DNA of 64,000 nucleotides from Clostridia bacterium (GTDB lineage Bacteria; Bacillota; Clostridia; TANB77; CAG-508). The position numbers were made by a program, and so were the translations under genes. Under the pieces are notes generated by a model that was not told the origin of the DNA, did no database searches, and saw nothing but the letters and a program-made list of their open reading frames with translations. The stretch is taken from contig JAGBDU010000009.1 in the NCBI GenBank assembly GCA_017937285.1, forward strand, positions 1-64,000, read 5' to 3'. Numbering within the stretch: position 1 is the first letter of the stretch; each line of letters opens with the position of its first letter. Positions 55,656 through 63,804 of the stretch are shown piece after piece.

Positions 55656-56909
55656 ATTTGAAATATTTTCTTTAGTAGATGTATTAGAGCCCAGATCTAA
55701 TATATCTTTTTTATTGCCATTAAAACTTAATGCATTTTCAATAGCTGTAGCAGATTTAATCTTTGTACTCGAATCCAAATGTGCATATCTTTCGGTTGTT
55801 TTAGAACTAGAATGTCCTAGCCAATCTTGTATTTCTCTTAAAGATATTCCTTTTTTCAAAAGTAAAGTTGCACAACTATGTCTTAAATCGTGAAACCTTA
55901 TTTTTCTTAAATCATTCTTTTTTAGAATTTCTTTAAATTTATGACTTACATAGTCAGGTTTTCTTAAATTACCCATTTCATCTACACAAACGAAATCTTT
56001 AAATTGTTTATTGTAACTTTCTTTAAATATAGACATATAGTATTCTTGCATTTTTCTAGTATAGAGTAAAAGTTCCTCAATTTCTTTAAATAAAGGCAAT
56101 GTTCTATAACTAGATTTATTTTTTGTCTTTCTTTTAGTAATAGTTTTGGTTTTTGTTTTACTATTTTCGTTTTCATCTGTAACTGTTACTACTTTATGAC
56201 TTATTGTAATTGTTTTATTTTCAAAATCTATTGCAGACCACCTAATACCCAAAACTTCACTTCTGCGTAATCCATAAAAAGCAGTTAAATAAACTATTAG
56301 TTCCAAAGTTGTGTCTTTTACAACTTTAAATAAATTGTTTAATTCTTCTTCATTGTAGTAATCAGCAATAAATTGCTGTTGCTGTGGTCTACCAACTTTT
56401 ATGGCTGGATTACTTTGTATTAAGTCTGTTTGCACTGCATAATCTAATGCTTTTCTAATATTAGCATGATATTTTACAACTGTATTTCCTTTTAATCCCT
56501 GTGAATATAACCAATTATAGAAATCTAAAATATGGACAGGTTTTAAATCTTCTAGCATTACTGGATTTTTAGTAAAATATTCTTTCGTTCTGCCTTCAAT
56601 TTGCCTTTTATAACCTGTATATGTAGATTCTTCAACTTGATGTTTTATCATATCAAGCCATTTAATCATAAAGTCTGCAAATGATATTTGTACTTTTTTA
56701 TCTTTTGTTCTTGTAGTTGTAATTGTTTCTAGTTTATTTTTAAATTCATCTCTTATTTGAATAAGTTTTTTTTCAGCTTTTTTCTTACTTTCATTTTCTT
56801 TAAATCCTGTAGATACCCATTTCATTTTTCTAATGCCATCTACATAGTAAGTTAATACTGTATAAAAAGTCTTATTTTTAATTGTTAAATATGCTGTAAT
56901 GTCATACAT
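55650..56909 (-). CDS. Tyrosine recombinase (integrase)
   Basis: Site-specific integrase of the element. 419 residues: an AP2-like N-terminal arm-binding domain, a SAM-like core-binding domain (about 75-165) and a catalytic domain with Arg in YGLRRSEVLGIRW, HxxR in HDLRHSCATLL, His in WLGHSS and the nucleophile Tyr in ERYAHLD. Tn916/phage-type. Good AAGGAG site. Adjacent to attL, pointing toward the tRNA. Confidence 0.96.
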   Translation of the reverse strand: MYDITAYLTIKNKTFYTVLTYYVDGIRKMKWVSTGFKENESKKKAEKKLIQIRDEFKNKLETITTTRTKDKKVQISFADFMIKWLDMIKHQVEESTYTGYKRQIEGRTKEYFTKNPVMLEDLKPVHILDFYNWLYSQGLKGNTVVKYHANIRKALDYAVQTDLIQSNPAIKVGRPQQQQFIADYYNEEELNNLFKVVKDTTLELIVYLTAFYGLRRSEVLGIRWSAIDFENKTITISHKVVTVTDENENSKTKTKTITKRKTKNKSSYRTLPLFKEIEELLLYTRKMQEYYMSIFKESYNKQFKDFVCVDEMGNLRKPDYVSHKFKEILKKNDLRKIRFHDLRHSCATLLLKKGISLREIQDWLGHSSSKTTERYAHLDSSTKIKSATAIENALSFNGNKKDILDLGSNTSTKENISNC

Positions 56910-56930
56910 AAAAAATCTCCTTTCTAATTT

Positions 56931-57140
56931 TTAAACAGTATTTTTAGTTAAAAAAGCGATAACATTTATCTTAGGTATTCTGTATAGCTTTCCAACTTTA
57001 ATTGCTTTTATAGTACCTTTTCGTACTAATTCGTATGCTGTTTGTCTACCAATATTTCCCAGCATTGATCGTAGTCCAGATACATCAACAACATCAGGAT
57101 AATCAGCAAACATTTCTTGTGTGTAATTGTTATCTTTCAC
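56931..57140 (-). CDS. Excisionase-like helix-turn-helix protein
   Basis: About 69 residues with a MerR/HTH_17-type DNA-binding domain (GRQTAYELVRKGTIKAIKVG, then YRIPKINVIAFL). It lies 21 bp upstream of the integrase on the same strand, as excisionases of this class do. The frame starts at ATG 57179, but GGAGG at about 57149-57153 favours the GTG at 57140. Confidence 0.85.
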   Translation of the reverse strand: MKDNNYTQEMFADYPDVVDVSGLRSMLGNIGRQTAYELVRKGTIKAIKVGKLYRIPKINVIAFLTKNTV

Positions 57141-57179
57141 TTCTGTTCCTCCATTTCTTGTAAAATCAAAATTTTGCAT

Positions 57180-57448
57180 ATAGTTTAGTAGATTTTTTTA
57201 ACCGTCCTATCTACTTAAAGGAATATTATAGTTAGTTTTACCTACATAGGAATTTCACCTCTCCGTTACCAACCGAGCGACTCCTCAACATCATATTAAG
57301 CCAAGCCGAAGTATCATTATAGTGTTCTATAATACTGGTGTTATGACACTAAATTTTAGTGTATTTTTCAATGTACTTTTATAGTTTTACAATTTTTCAT
57401 TACAAAACTATTGTAATTATGATGACATTATAGTATAATAATTATAGA
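57180..57448. promoter_or_regulatory. Divergent control region between excisionase and cargo genes
   Basis: Contains an AGTATcATTATAG / CTATAATACT hairpin (57310-57336), an ACACTAAA / TTTAGTGT palindrome (about 57346-57363) and an ATAGTTTTACAAT / ATTACAAAACTAT near-palindrome. A sigma-A promoter for the plus-strand cargo is TTGTAA (57411-57416), 17 bases, TATAAT (57434-57439). These palindromes are candidate operators. Confidence 0.6.
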
Positions 57449-57511
57449 ATGTCAATAACAAATTGTAAAAAAATAAGAATTGTTAACTATAAATTTGGAG
57501 GAAGTATTGAA

Positions 57512-58621
57512 ATGAAAGCAAATTTACCAGAAAAAAATTTTTTTGATAGTTTTTATATTTGGTTTAATAAAGAAAAAAGAGAAGAATATTATTCAACACC
57601 TTTATATCTTTATAGTGTAAATAGAAAAGATGATTTTGAAAATAGACTATTAACATTATATTTTGATAAAAGCGAAGTTAAAGGAAGAACTAAAGAAGAA
57701 CAAGGATTAAAATATCCAGGAAATATGTACTTTCCTTATGTTGAAAGATTTGGAATGTTTTTATTAAGATTTTTAAATGCTAATTTAGAGACATATGAAT
57801 CAGCTTATGAAACATTCTTCTTTGCATATGGATTTGAGATATTAAAAGATATAGATGAAAACTATACTTTTGAATTAAAAGGAAAATATGAAAACGATGA
57901 AGTATATTTAAAACAGATGGAAAAAATATACAATGACTTACAATATAAAATACAAGAAATACAAGAAGAAATGAAAGCATTTGTAAACTATGTATTTAAT
58001 CTTGATGAACAAGAAGAATTAAAAGAATATACGCCTAGTCAAAGATTTGCAGTATATTTAATTAAGCATAAAGGACAAGCACATACTTATAATAGAAATG
58101 ACAATATTATTCAAGATAGCTATTCAAATAAAAATTTAGAATTAGCACATTTGAATGATAAGCAATTATTAGATAGTTTCAAGAACAATACAATGCTTGT
58201 TTCTATGATAGATACACATCAAAGCAATGACTTATCTGCTATTTGTTATGCAGTATTAGAAGAATTAGTAAAAACAACAAATAATCCAATTAAGAAATGT
58301 CAAAACTGTGGAATGTACTTTATTCCAAACTCAAGACTTGATGAAATCTATTGTGATTATCCAAAGGCAAATGGTAAAACTTGTAGAGATCAAGGTGCTG
58401 TACAAGCATATAATGAAAGATTAAAACAAAATAAAGCATTAGCAGAATACAGAAGATTATATCAATTAAAGTCTATGGCTGTTGGTAGAAATAAAGATAA
58501 TAAACAGATGAAGAAAGATTTTGATAAATGGAAAAAGGATGCTAAAGATAAAGTTAATAAATTGAAACATGGAAGTCTAACAGAAGATGAAGTATATGAG
58601 TGGTTGGTAAAAAATAAGTAA
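57512..58621 (+). CDS. Zinc-ribbon hypothetical protein (DUF6076-like), element cargo
   Basis: About 369 residues, soluble. The C-terminal third has CQNCGMYFIPNSRLDEIYC and KTCRDQG, a CxxC...C...C zinc-binding set like that of DUF6076 proteins common on gut Firmicutes mobile elements. Function unknown. The frame opens at 57449, but GGAGG before the ATG at 57512 decides the start. Confidence 0.78.
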   Translation: MKANLPEKNFFDSFYIWFNKEKREEYYSTPLYLYSVNRKDDFENRLLTLYFDKSEVKGRTKEEQGLKYPGNMYFPYVERFGMFLLRFLNANLETYESAYETFFFAYGFEILKDIDENYTFELKGKYENDEVYLKQMEKIYNDLQYKIQEIQEEMKAFVNYVFNLDEQEELKEYTPSQRFAVYLIKHKGQAHTYNRNDNIIQDSYSNKNLELAHLNDKQLLDSFKNNTMLVSMIDTHQSNDLSAICYAVLEELVKTTNNPIKKCQNCGMYFIPNSRLDEIYCDYPKANGKTCRDQGAVQAYNERLKQNKALAEYRRLYQLKSMAVGRNKDNKQMKKDFDKWKKDAKDKVNKLKHGSLTEDEVYEWLVKNK

Positions 58622-58678
58622 TATCAATTTTGCCACTGCAATTGGCAAAATTCAAAAATAGATTGGAGGTTTAATTTT

Positions 58679-59995
58679 ATGCAAAATACAGAAACAAACA
58701 GAATTGAAAATAAAGAACAACTAAATGAAGATTTTGAGCAAGAAGTAATAGCATTTCTTAATTATAAAGAAGGTGGAATTATTTATGTTGGAGTTAGAAA
58801 AGATGGACAAGTAGTTGGTCTAAAAGATGTTGATTTAACACAATTACAAATAAAAGATAGAATAAAAAATAATATTCAACCTTCAACTTTAGGATTGTTT
58901 GATGTAATTGTGGAAACAATAGATGATAAAGAAGTGATAAAAGTAGTTATATCAAGTGGAACTGAAAAGCCTTACTATTTAAGAAAAAAAGGTAGAACTC
59001 CAGAAGGATGTTATATTAGAATTGGTAGTAGTAAAGAACGAATGACATTTGATATGATAGATGAAATGTATTCTAAACGTGTTAAAAATCCTTTAAAAGA
59101 AATAGAATCGCCTAGACAAGATTTAACATTTAGACAATTAAAAATTTATTATGAAGAAAATGGAATGCAACTTAATGACAATTTTGCAAAAAATCTAAAT
59201 CTTTTAACAAGTGAAGGAAAATACAATTACAATGCCTATTTACTTGCAGATGAGAATAATGTATCTATTAAATTGGTAAAATATTTAGGAACAAATAAAT
59301 TGGAATTGGTAGAAAATCACGAGTATGGTTATTGTTGCATAATTACAGCTACACATAGAATTTTAGAAAGACTTGTTGCTGAGAACACAGTTTATGCAAA
59401 AATCGAATATAAAGGTAGAAAAGAAGTTGAAATGATAGATAGCAAAGCATTAAAAGAAGCAGTTATAAATGCTATTGTTCATAGCGATTATACTTATAAT
59501 ACTTCTCCAATAATTGAATTATATTCTGATAGAATAGAAATTACATCTGGCGGTGGATTACCTCAAGAATTATCACAAGAAGAATTTTTAGAAGGTGTTA
59601 CTGCTCCAAGAAACAAAGAACTTATTAGAGTTTTTAAAGATGTTGATTTAATTGAAAATATTGGCTCTGGTGTTTTAAGAATTTTAGATGCTTACGATAA
59701 AAGTTGTTTTATATTTATGGATCACTTTTTGAGAGTTTCATTTAAATATAAAGAAAATCCATTTGAATATGACCAAAAAATTGACCAAGAAAGTAACCAA
59801 AACAACCTAAATTTTATACAAAATAAAATTCTTACTTTGATTAAACAAAACCCAAAAATAACTCAAATAGAAATTGCTAAAATATTAGGTGTTTCAAGAG
59901 AAAAAGTTAAATATAATATTGCAATTCTAAAGGTTAATAATATACTTGAAAGAATTGGTTCAAACAAAATTGGAGAATGGAAAATATTAAAATAA
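58679..59995 (+). CDS. AlbA_2 (Schlafen-type) ATP-binding transcriptional regulator
   Basis: 438 residues: an N-terminal AlbA_2 domain (VIAFLNYKEGGIIYVGV, DGQVVGL, YYLRKKGRTPEGCYIRIGSS), a HATPase_c_4-like middle (EAVINAIVHSDY, ITSGGGLPQELS, RNKELIRVFKDVDLIENIGSG) and a C-terminal winged helix (ITQIEIAKILGVSREKVKYN). Typical of RecG-like/AlbA_2 regulators found on mobile elements. GGAGG before ATG. Confidence 0.9.
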   Translation: MQNTETNRIENKEQLNEDFEQEVIAFLNYKEGGIIYVGVRKDGQVVGLKDVDLTQLQIKDRIKNNIQPSTLGLFDVIVETIDDKEVIKVVISSGTEKPYYLRKKGRTPEGCYIRIGSSKERMTFDMIDEMYSKRVKNPLKEIESPRQDLTFRQLKIYYEENGMQLNDNFAKNLNLLTSEGKYNYNAYLLADENNVSIKLVKYLGTNKLELVENHEYGYCCIITATHRILERLVAENTVYAKIEYKGRKEVEMIDSKALKEAVINAIVHSDYTYNTSPIIELYSDRIEITSGGGLPQELSQEEFLEGVTAPRNKELIRVFKDVDLIENIGSGVLRILDAYDKSCFIFMDHFLRVSFKYKENPFEYDQKIDQESNQNNLNFIQNKILTLIKQNPKITQIEIAKILGVSREKVKYNIAILKVNNILERIGSNKIGEWKILK

Positions 59996-60036
59996 TTTAT
60001 TGGTTAAAAATTGACCAATAAATTGACCAATAAAAT
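59996..60036 (+). terminator. Terminator-like hairpin with repeated ATTGACCAATAA
   Basis: TTATTGGTTAA / TTGACCAATAA stem, with the right arm repeated immediately after. Confidence 0.55.
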
Positions 60037-60056
60037 TATAAAATAGGAGGAATTTT

Positions 60057-60449
60057 ATGGATTTACAAGAAGCAATTCCAAAGAGTATTGCAACAGTTAT
60101 GAAAGATACATATGTTTATGTTAAAACTGATATTATGGAGAGACCAGACATTCATTTTATGGTTTCAAAAGATAAAGATGAAATAACAGTAATAACTAAA
60201 AAAGAAAATATTAATAATTTAAAAGTATTAGAACTAGTTGGAGATTACAAACTTATTGAATTTAAGCCAGCTGTGCCTTTTCAAACAGTGGGATTTTTAG
60301 CTAAAATAGCTGAAATCATTGCCAATCAAGGGATGAATATTTTAATAGTTTCTACTTTCTCAAAGGACTATATTATGATAAAAGAAGAATTTTGTGAAAA
60401 AGGATTACAAGCATTAAAAAATGTAGGATTTCCAATAGAATATGAATAA
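60057..60449 (+). CDS. ACT-domain-like protein, element cargo
   Basis: 130 residues. The C-terminal 60 residues (AVPFQTVGFLAKIAEIIANQ, then GMNILIVSTFSKDYIMIKE) match the ACT fold pattern in which a PFxxVGFLA helix start is followed by a ligand-binding loop and a strand. Such stand-alone ACT proteins bind small ligands, usually amino acids; ligand unknown. AGGAGG before ATG. Confidence 0.72.
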   Translation: MDLQEAIPKSIATVMKDTYVYVKTDIMERPDIHFMVSKDKDEITVITKKENINNLKVLELVGDYKLIEFKPAVPFQTVGFLAKIAEIIANQGMNILIVSTFSKDYIMIKEEFCEKGLQALKNVGFPIEYE

Positions 60450-60455
60450 AATTAA

Positions 60456-60491
60456 GGAGAGAAACAAGATGTAGAGTCTTGTTCCTCTCCA
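60456..60491. terminator. Hairpin between converging cargo genes
   Basis: GGAGAGAAACAAGA / TCTTGTTCCTCTCC stem with one mismatch. No T-run on either side, so efficiency is doubtful. Confidence 0.55.
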
Positions 60492-60503
60492 GTTTAGGAC
60501 AAA

Positions 60504-60836
60504 TTATTCCTCCATTTTTAGAAAATAGATGTCTTCTGGATCATCAGCACTTATCATAATAGGTGTACCATCAACCCGTATGCAACATATTTCTACCCAA
60601 GCTCCTCTAATAAAACCATTACGGGTTTTTAAATTTATTTCTGGTGTATCATTAGTAGCATACCAATCATGCTTAAAGATATTGGCGTTTATCTCTGTAA
60701 TATTATTTGCCGTTTTTCTTAGTTCTGACATGACATTTTGATGTAAGAAAACCCATGATTTAAAACTCCGTTCCATTTTCACAAGAAATTCTAATGGGAT
60801 TTGTCCTTTTGGTACAAATATTACTTTCTTTTTCAT
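60504..60836 (-). CDS. Hypothetical element protein with CGG arginine codons
   Basis: 110 residues, unrecognised. Charged, alpha/beta, with EFLVKMERSFKSWVFLHQN and GFIRGAWVEICCIRVDGTPI. AGGAGG before ATG. Its G+C looks higher than that of neighbours, and it uses CGG twice as an in-frame arginine codon (60770-60768 and 60578-60576) without any frameshift. This sets it apart from the chromosomal genes and suggests recent transfer. Confidence 0.75.
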   Translation of the reverse strand: MKKKVIFVPKGQIPLEFLVKMERSFKSWVFLHQNVMSELRKTANNITEINANIFKHDWYATNDTPEINLKTRNGFIRGAWVEICCIRVDGTPIMISADDPEDIYFLKMEE

Positions 60837-60935
60837 TGAAATACCTCCTTGAGTTTATAGTAAAATTGTACATTCAAATACGAGATATTACTCATACTCA
60901 ACTCAATTATACAATATTTTACATAATTTGTCCAA

Positions 60936-62120
60936 CTATATTTCAAATTCATCGTATTCCTGTTCTTCCTCATATTCAATTTGTTTCTCTGGGTCAAAAT
61001 AAATAGCATTTTCAAATTCAAAATCTCTAATAAATTCTTCTTCAGAAGAAACTGAAAACTTGTTACATACCCAATGTATGAATTTATCAACTGTTTTCTG
61101 AAATGTATTTATAACATTTCGTAAAAAGCTATTTTCTTTTTCAAGCTGATAGATTTCATCTTCATATTTATTTTCAACTTTTCGTATTTCTTCTTTAAGT
61201 TTAACAGAATAATCATTTTCCATATTTTCGCACTTTTCTATTAATTCTCTATTTTCACACATTATAGATTTTCTTTCTTTTTCATATTTTGAAGCTCTTT
61301 CTACAGTATTAACTTGGGTTTGTAGCGTTAAATAAAGTAAAGAATTTTGTTCTTGTAGTTCTTTTATCATTTTATCTCTTGGCTCTACAACTAATTCTTG
61401 TATTTTTTCATCTCTATTTCGTACTAGTTTTCCAAAACTTTTAACATCAGGTGTTTCTGGTAATTCTAGTTTAATATCTTTAAGAACTGTTTTAGTACTT
61501 TCAAAATTTGTAATTTTCTTATAATCTTCAACAGATAAATGTACTCTTTTACTTGGATTTCCTCTTTCTAAATCAAATCCATTAGCAGTTATATAGGAAT
61601 GAAAAGCATTTTGTAGTTGTCTGTAACTATCTTTAGCTTTCCAAAATTCACTACAAGCAATCTTATCTATGTTATTGCCTTTTTTATCTGTAGTATGAAC
61701 AACTGGAATAAATACTAAATGCATATGTGGACTTTCTTCATCCATATGTACTTTTGCAGACAAAATATATTGTTCGCCTAAATCCTTGTATTCACAAACG
61801 AATTTGTAAGCTGTTTCGAAATATCTTTTAGTTTCAACTTCTCCAATTGTGTCGAAAAAGGCTTTATCAGATGTAATTATATATTCACAAATAATATTAC
61901 TAACTGTTTTGATTTGACCTTTTAAATTATATTCTTTTCGTATTCTATCAAATTCTTTTTCATAAGTAAATGGAATGTCTTTTAATGAATAATTCAAATA
62001 GGATTTTTCTTTATCTATATTTTTATTTGAATAGTTTTTATTCCTTCTTTCATTGTGTCTAAATATTCCTTTTAAATTTTCTCTTTTGTATTTTGCATTT
62101 CTAATTATTGCATAACTCAT
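60936..62120 (-). CDS. MobV (Pre/Mob) family relaxase
   Basis: Nicks oriT and stays attached to the transferred strand. 394 residues: N-terminal HNERRNKNYSNKNI (motif I), the metal-binding HMDEESPHMHLVF (HxDExxPHxH) and a long C-terminal coiled coil. This is the family of pMV158 MobM. A GGAGGAG site precedes ATG. An oriT-like sequence lies directly upstream at 62191-62240. Confidence 0.93.
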   Translation of the reverse strand: MSYAIIRNAKYKRENLKGIFRHNERRNKNYSNKNIDKEKSYLNYSLKDIPFTYEKEFDRIRKEYNLKGQIKTVSNIICEYIITSDKAFFDTIGEVETKRYFETAYKFVCEYKDLGEQYILSAKVHMDEESPHMHLVFIPVVHTTDKKGNNIDKIACSEFWKAKDSYRQLQNAFHSYITANGFDLERGNPSKRVHLSVEDYKKITNFESTKTVLKDIKLELPETPDVKSFGKLVRNRDEKIQELVVEPRDKMIKELQEQNSLLYLTLQTQVNTVERASKYEKERKSIMCENRELIEKCENMENDYSVKLKEEIRKVENKYEDEIYQLEKENSFLRNVINTFQKTVDKFIHWVCNKFSVSSEEEFIRDFEFENAIYFDPEKQIEYEEEQEYDEFEI

Positions 62121-62190
62121 ATATAAACTCCTCCATTTCTAGCACAGCAAATAACACTATGCTGGTTAAATTTTTTCTCTTTTTTAAATT

Positions 62191-62260
62191 GTGTTGTAAC
62201 ACACTACGACACTTTTTTACCCTTATGGGAAAAAGTGTCAGTGTGGTAGGGACACCCTAC
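62191..62260 (-). other. Candidate oriT of the MobV relaxase
   Basis: On the minus strand the sequence TAGTGTGTTA (62206-62197) matches the nick-region core of pMV158-type oriT (TAGTGTG/TTA). It lies in the loop of an inverted repeat with arms GTGTCGT / ACAACAC (one mismatch), the arrangement known for that family. Further hairpins follow: GACACTTTTT / AAAAAGTGTC (62208-62239) and GTAGGG / CCCTAC (62246-62260). It sits 70 bases upstream of the relaxase gene. Confidence 0.8.
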
Positions 62261-62266
62261 ACCCGT

Positions 62267-62371
62267 TTTACCTAAATATGCTATTAGCAATTTAGGTAAA
62301 AAAATAGCAACACAAAAATTGATAACCAATTTTTATATTGCCATTTTCACAAAAGCATAACTGCTTTTGTG
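62267..62371. repeat. Two inverted repeats between oriT and the rep gene
   Basis: TTTACCTAAAT / ATTTAGGTAAA (about 62267-62302) and CACAAAAGCA / TGCTTTTGTG (62348-62371). The second follows the stop of the minus-strand replication gene and may end its transcript, though no T-run is seen. Confidence 0.65.
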
Positions 62372-62384
62372 TTTGCTAAGGTCA

Positions 62385-62939
62385 TTACACATTAGCATAT
62401 AAACTGTTTAAAAATTCAGGAGAATAATCTCTACCAGAATATCTCATTGAATTTTTATTAGCCTTATTATTTTTATAAGTATAATTATTATTAGTATTGA
62501 TTGGTCGGAAATTTTCCGATTCGGTAATCGTAGAATCTCCGTTTATATAATCGTAATTTTTACGATTATGTGATATTTCTATATTTTGATGTTGTATTTT
62601 TGCAACATATATAAGTTTAGGTTTGCTAAAACCTTGTTTCTTTTCGTATATCAAATTAACATCTGATAGTTGTTTAAATGCTTTAGTAACAGTTTTATCA
62701 GATAGACTTAATTTATCTTGTACTTCTTTTCTAGTAAATATCAAATACACATTTCCATTTTCATCATGCCAATTATTTTTAATAGATAATGATAATCTAT
62801 CTAATAGAAAACCATATAACAATTTACTATCAGAATTTAATGCATTTTTATATAATGGATTTATAAATAATTCCTGTGGTATTTGATAATATTTATGGTT
62901 TAAAGTTTCATTAACTTTATAAAAATTAAAATCTTGCAT
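62385..62939 (-). CDS. RepA_N-type replication initiator
   Basis: 184 residues. The N-terminal winged-helix domain carries NHKYYQIPQELF, SKLLYGFLLDRLSLSIKN and KLSLSDKTVTKAFKQL, the conserved core of RepA_N plasmid initiators; the C-terminal domain is short. It suggests the element can replicate after excision. The frame extends to 62969, but AAAGGA before the ATG at 62939 decides the start. Confidence 0.88.
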   Translation of the reverse strand: MQDFNFYKVNETLNHKYYQIPQELFINPLYKNALNSDSKLLYGFLLDRLSLSIKNNWHDENGNVYLIFTRKEVQDKLSLSDKTVTKAFKQLSDVNLIYEKKQGFSKPKLIYVAKIQHQNIEISHNRKNYDYINGDSTITESENFRPINTNNNYTYKNNKANKNSMRYSGRDYSPEFLNSLYANV

Positions 62940-63056
62940 AAATTTTCCTTTCCTTCGCACGACAATCAATTCTGTGGCGAAAAATTAGAACAGGTAATAA
63001 ACTATGCCTGCTCGTTTTTGAATTTTAAATATGCAAAATTTGATTAAAAGTAAGAT

Positions 63057-63085
63057 TTGATATTTTATGTAAAATGTAGTATAAT
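63057..63085 (+). promoter_or_regulatory. Promoter of the right-end cargo gene
   Basis: TTGATA (63057-63062), 17-base spacer, TATAAT (63080-63085). Confidence 0.75.
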
Positions 63086-63115
63086 ATAATTACAAATTAA
63101 TTAGGAGGTGCTGTT

Positions 63116-63364
63116 ATGACAGTAACAAACAAAACATCGGTCGCACTTGAAATCTTAGGTGGAAGCCTTAAACCCAATGAATCGCGGGAATATACTGAAA
63201 TGATGTTCAATACATTGGACATTCACTCTGAAATTGGAAGTTGTGTTATCACAACTGAATATGGACAGAGAAGTTTCAGAAACTACGGTAAATTGGTAGC
63301 AAAAGAAGGCCGAAAGAAGAACGAACATGGAATGAAAAACATTATCGTTTCTTCTATCGACTAA
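63116..63364 (+). CDS. Small hypothetical element protein with a CGG arginine codon
   Basis: 82 residues, unrecognised, with GGSLKPNESREYTEMMFNTL and no membrane segment. Its base composition looks clearly richer in G+C than that of neighbouring genes. The Arg in NESRE is encoded by an in-frame CGG (63185-63187) without frameshift. Strong AGGAGG site and own promoter. Likely a recent arrival on the element. Confidence 0.75.
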   Translation: MTVTNKTSVALEILGGSLKPNESREYTEMMFNTLDIHSEIGSCVITTEYGQRSFRNYGKLVAKEGRKKNEHGMKNIIVSSID

Positions 63365-63376
63365 TTAGCCCTAAGA

Positions 63377-63406
63377 AATTGGACACTATGCCAAAAGGTA
63401 TAGTGT
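63377..63406 (+). terminator. Terminator of the right-end cargo gene
   Basis: GGACACTAT / ATAGTGTCT stem with a 10-base loop, followed by ATTTC; T-run weak. Confidence 0.65.
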
Positions 63407-63433
63407 CTATTTCATGTTATACTGCTCAAAATT

Positions 63434-63453
63434 TTTCTAACAGATTTCTAACA
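63434..63453 (+). promoter_or_regulatory. Pair of TTTCTAACA repeats at the right end
   Basis: 63434-63442 and 63445-63453, same orientation and same 11-bp spacing as 55636-55655. Candidate integrase arm-binding sites. Confidence 0.6.
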
Positions 63454-63607
63454 AAACTTGAAAAAGTTATGTCAGACCTATATAAATTCAAGAACGTTTA
63501 TGTTACAATAAAAAGCAACGAAAAAGTTTGAAATAATAAGGTTTTGAATACAAAAATAACAGGATTAAAAAGTATTATTCATTACTAACCATTAAAATGA
63601 TAGAATA

Positions 63608-63672
63608 ACTTAAAATCCTGCGGTTGAATAAACCGTGCCGGTTCGATTCCGGCCATCTGCACCATTAGAACC
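63608..63672 (+). repeat. Right attachment repeat (attR), also left boundary of a second element
   Basis: 65 bp identical to 55518-55582. Only the 3-prime half of the tRNA is present, so this is not a working tRNA gene. Confidence 0.95.
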
Positions 63673-63804
63673 TCAAGTGTTTCGGAAGATGAACTTGAGG
63701 TTTTAATTATAAAAATAGTGCAAAGTTCTAACAAAAGTTCTAACACTTTTCCAAAATTAGAATTTTTATAAATAGTTAGAAATGTATTTTGTAAAACAGA
63801 TTAC

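Larger units (their letters stand above)
55518..63672. mobile_element. 8.1-kb integrative mobilizable element in tRNA-Leu
   Basis: Bounded by 65-bp direct repeats of the tRNA-Leu 3-prime end (55518-55582 and 63608-63672). It carries a tyrosine integrase and excisionase at the left end, a MobV relaxase with an oriT-like site, a RepA_N-type replication protein, and cargo (zinc-ribbon protein, AlbA_2/HTH regulator, ACT-like protein, two higher-G+C unknowns). It has no type IV channel of its own, so it should depend on a conjugative element in trans. Confidence 0.92.

Noticed and set aside
55518-63672. Self-transmissible conjugative element
   Set aside because: It contains a relaxase and oriT-like site but no coupling protein or channel genes, so it is mobilizable only.
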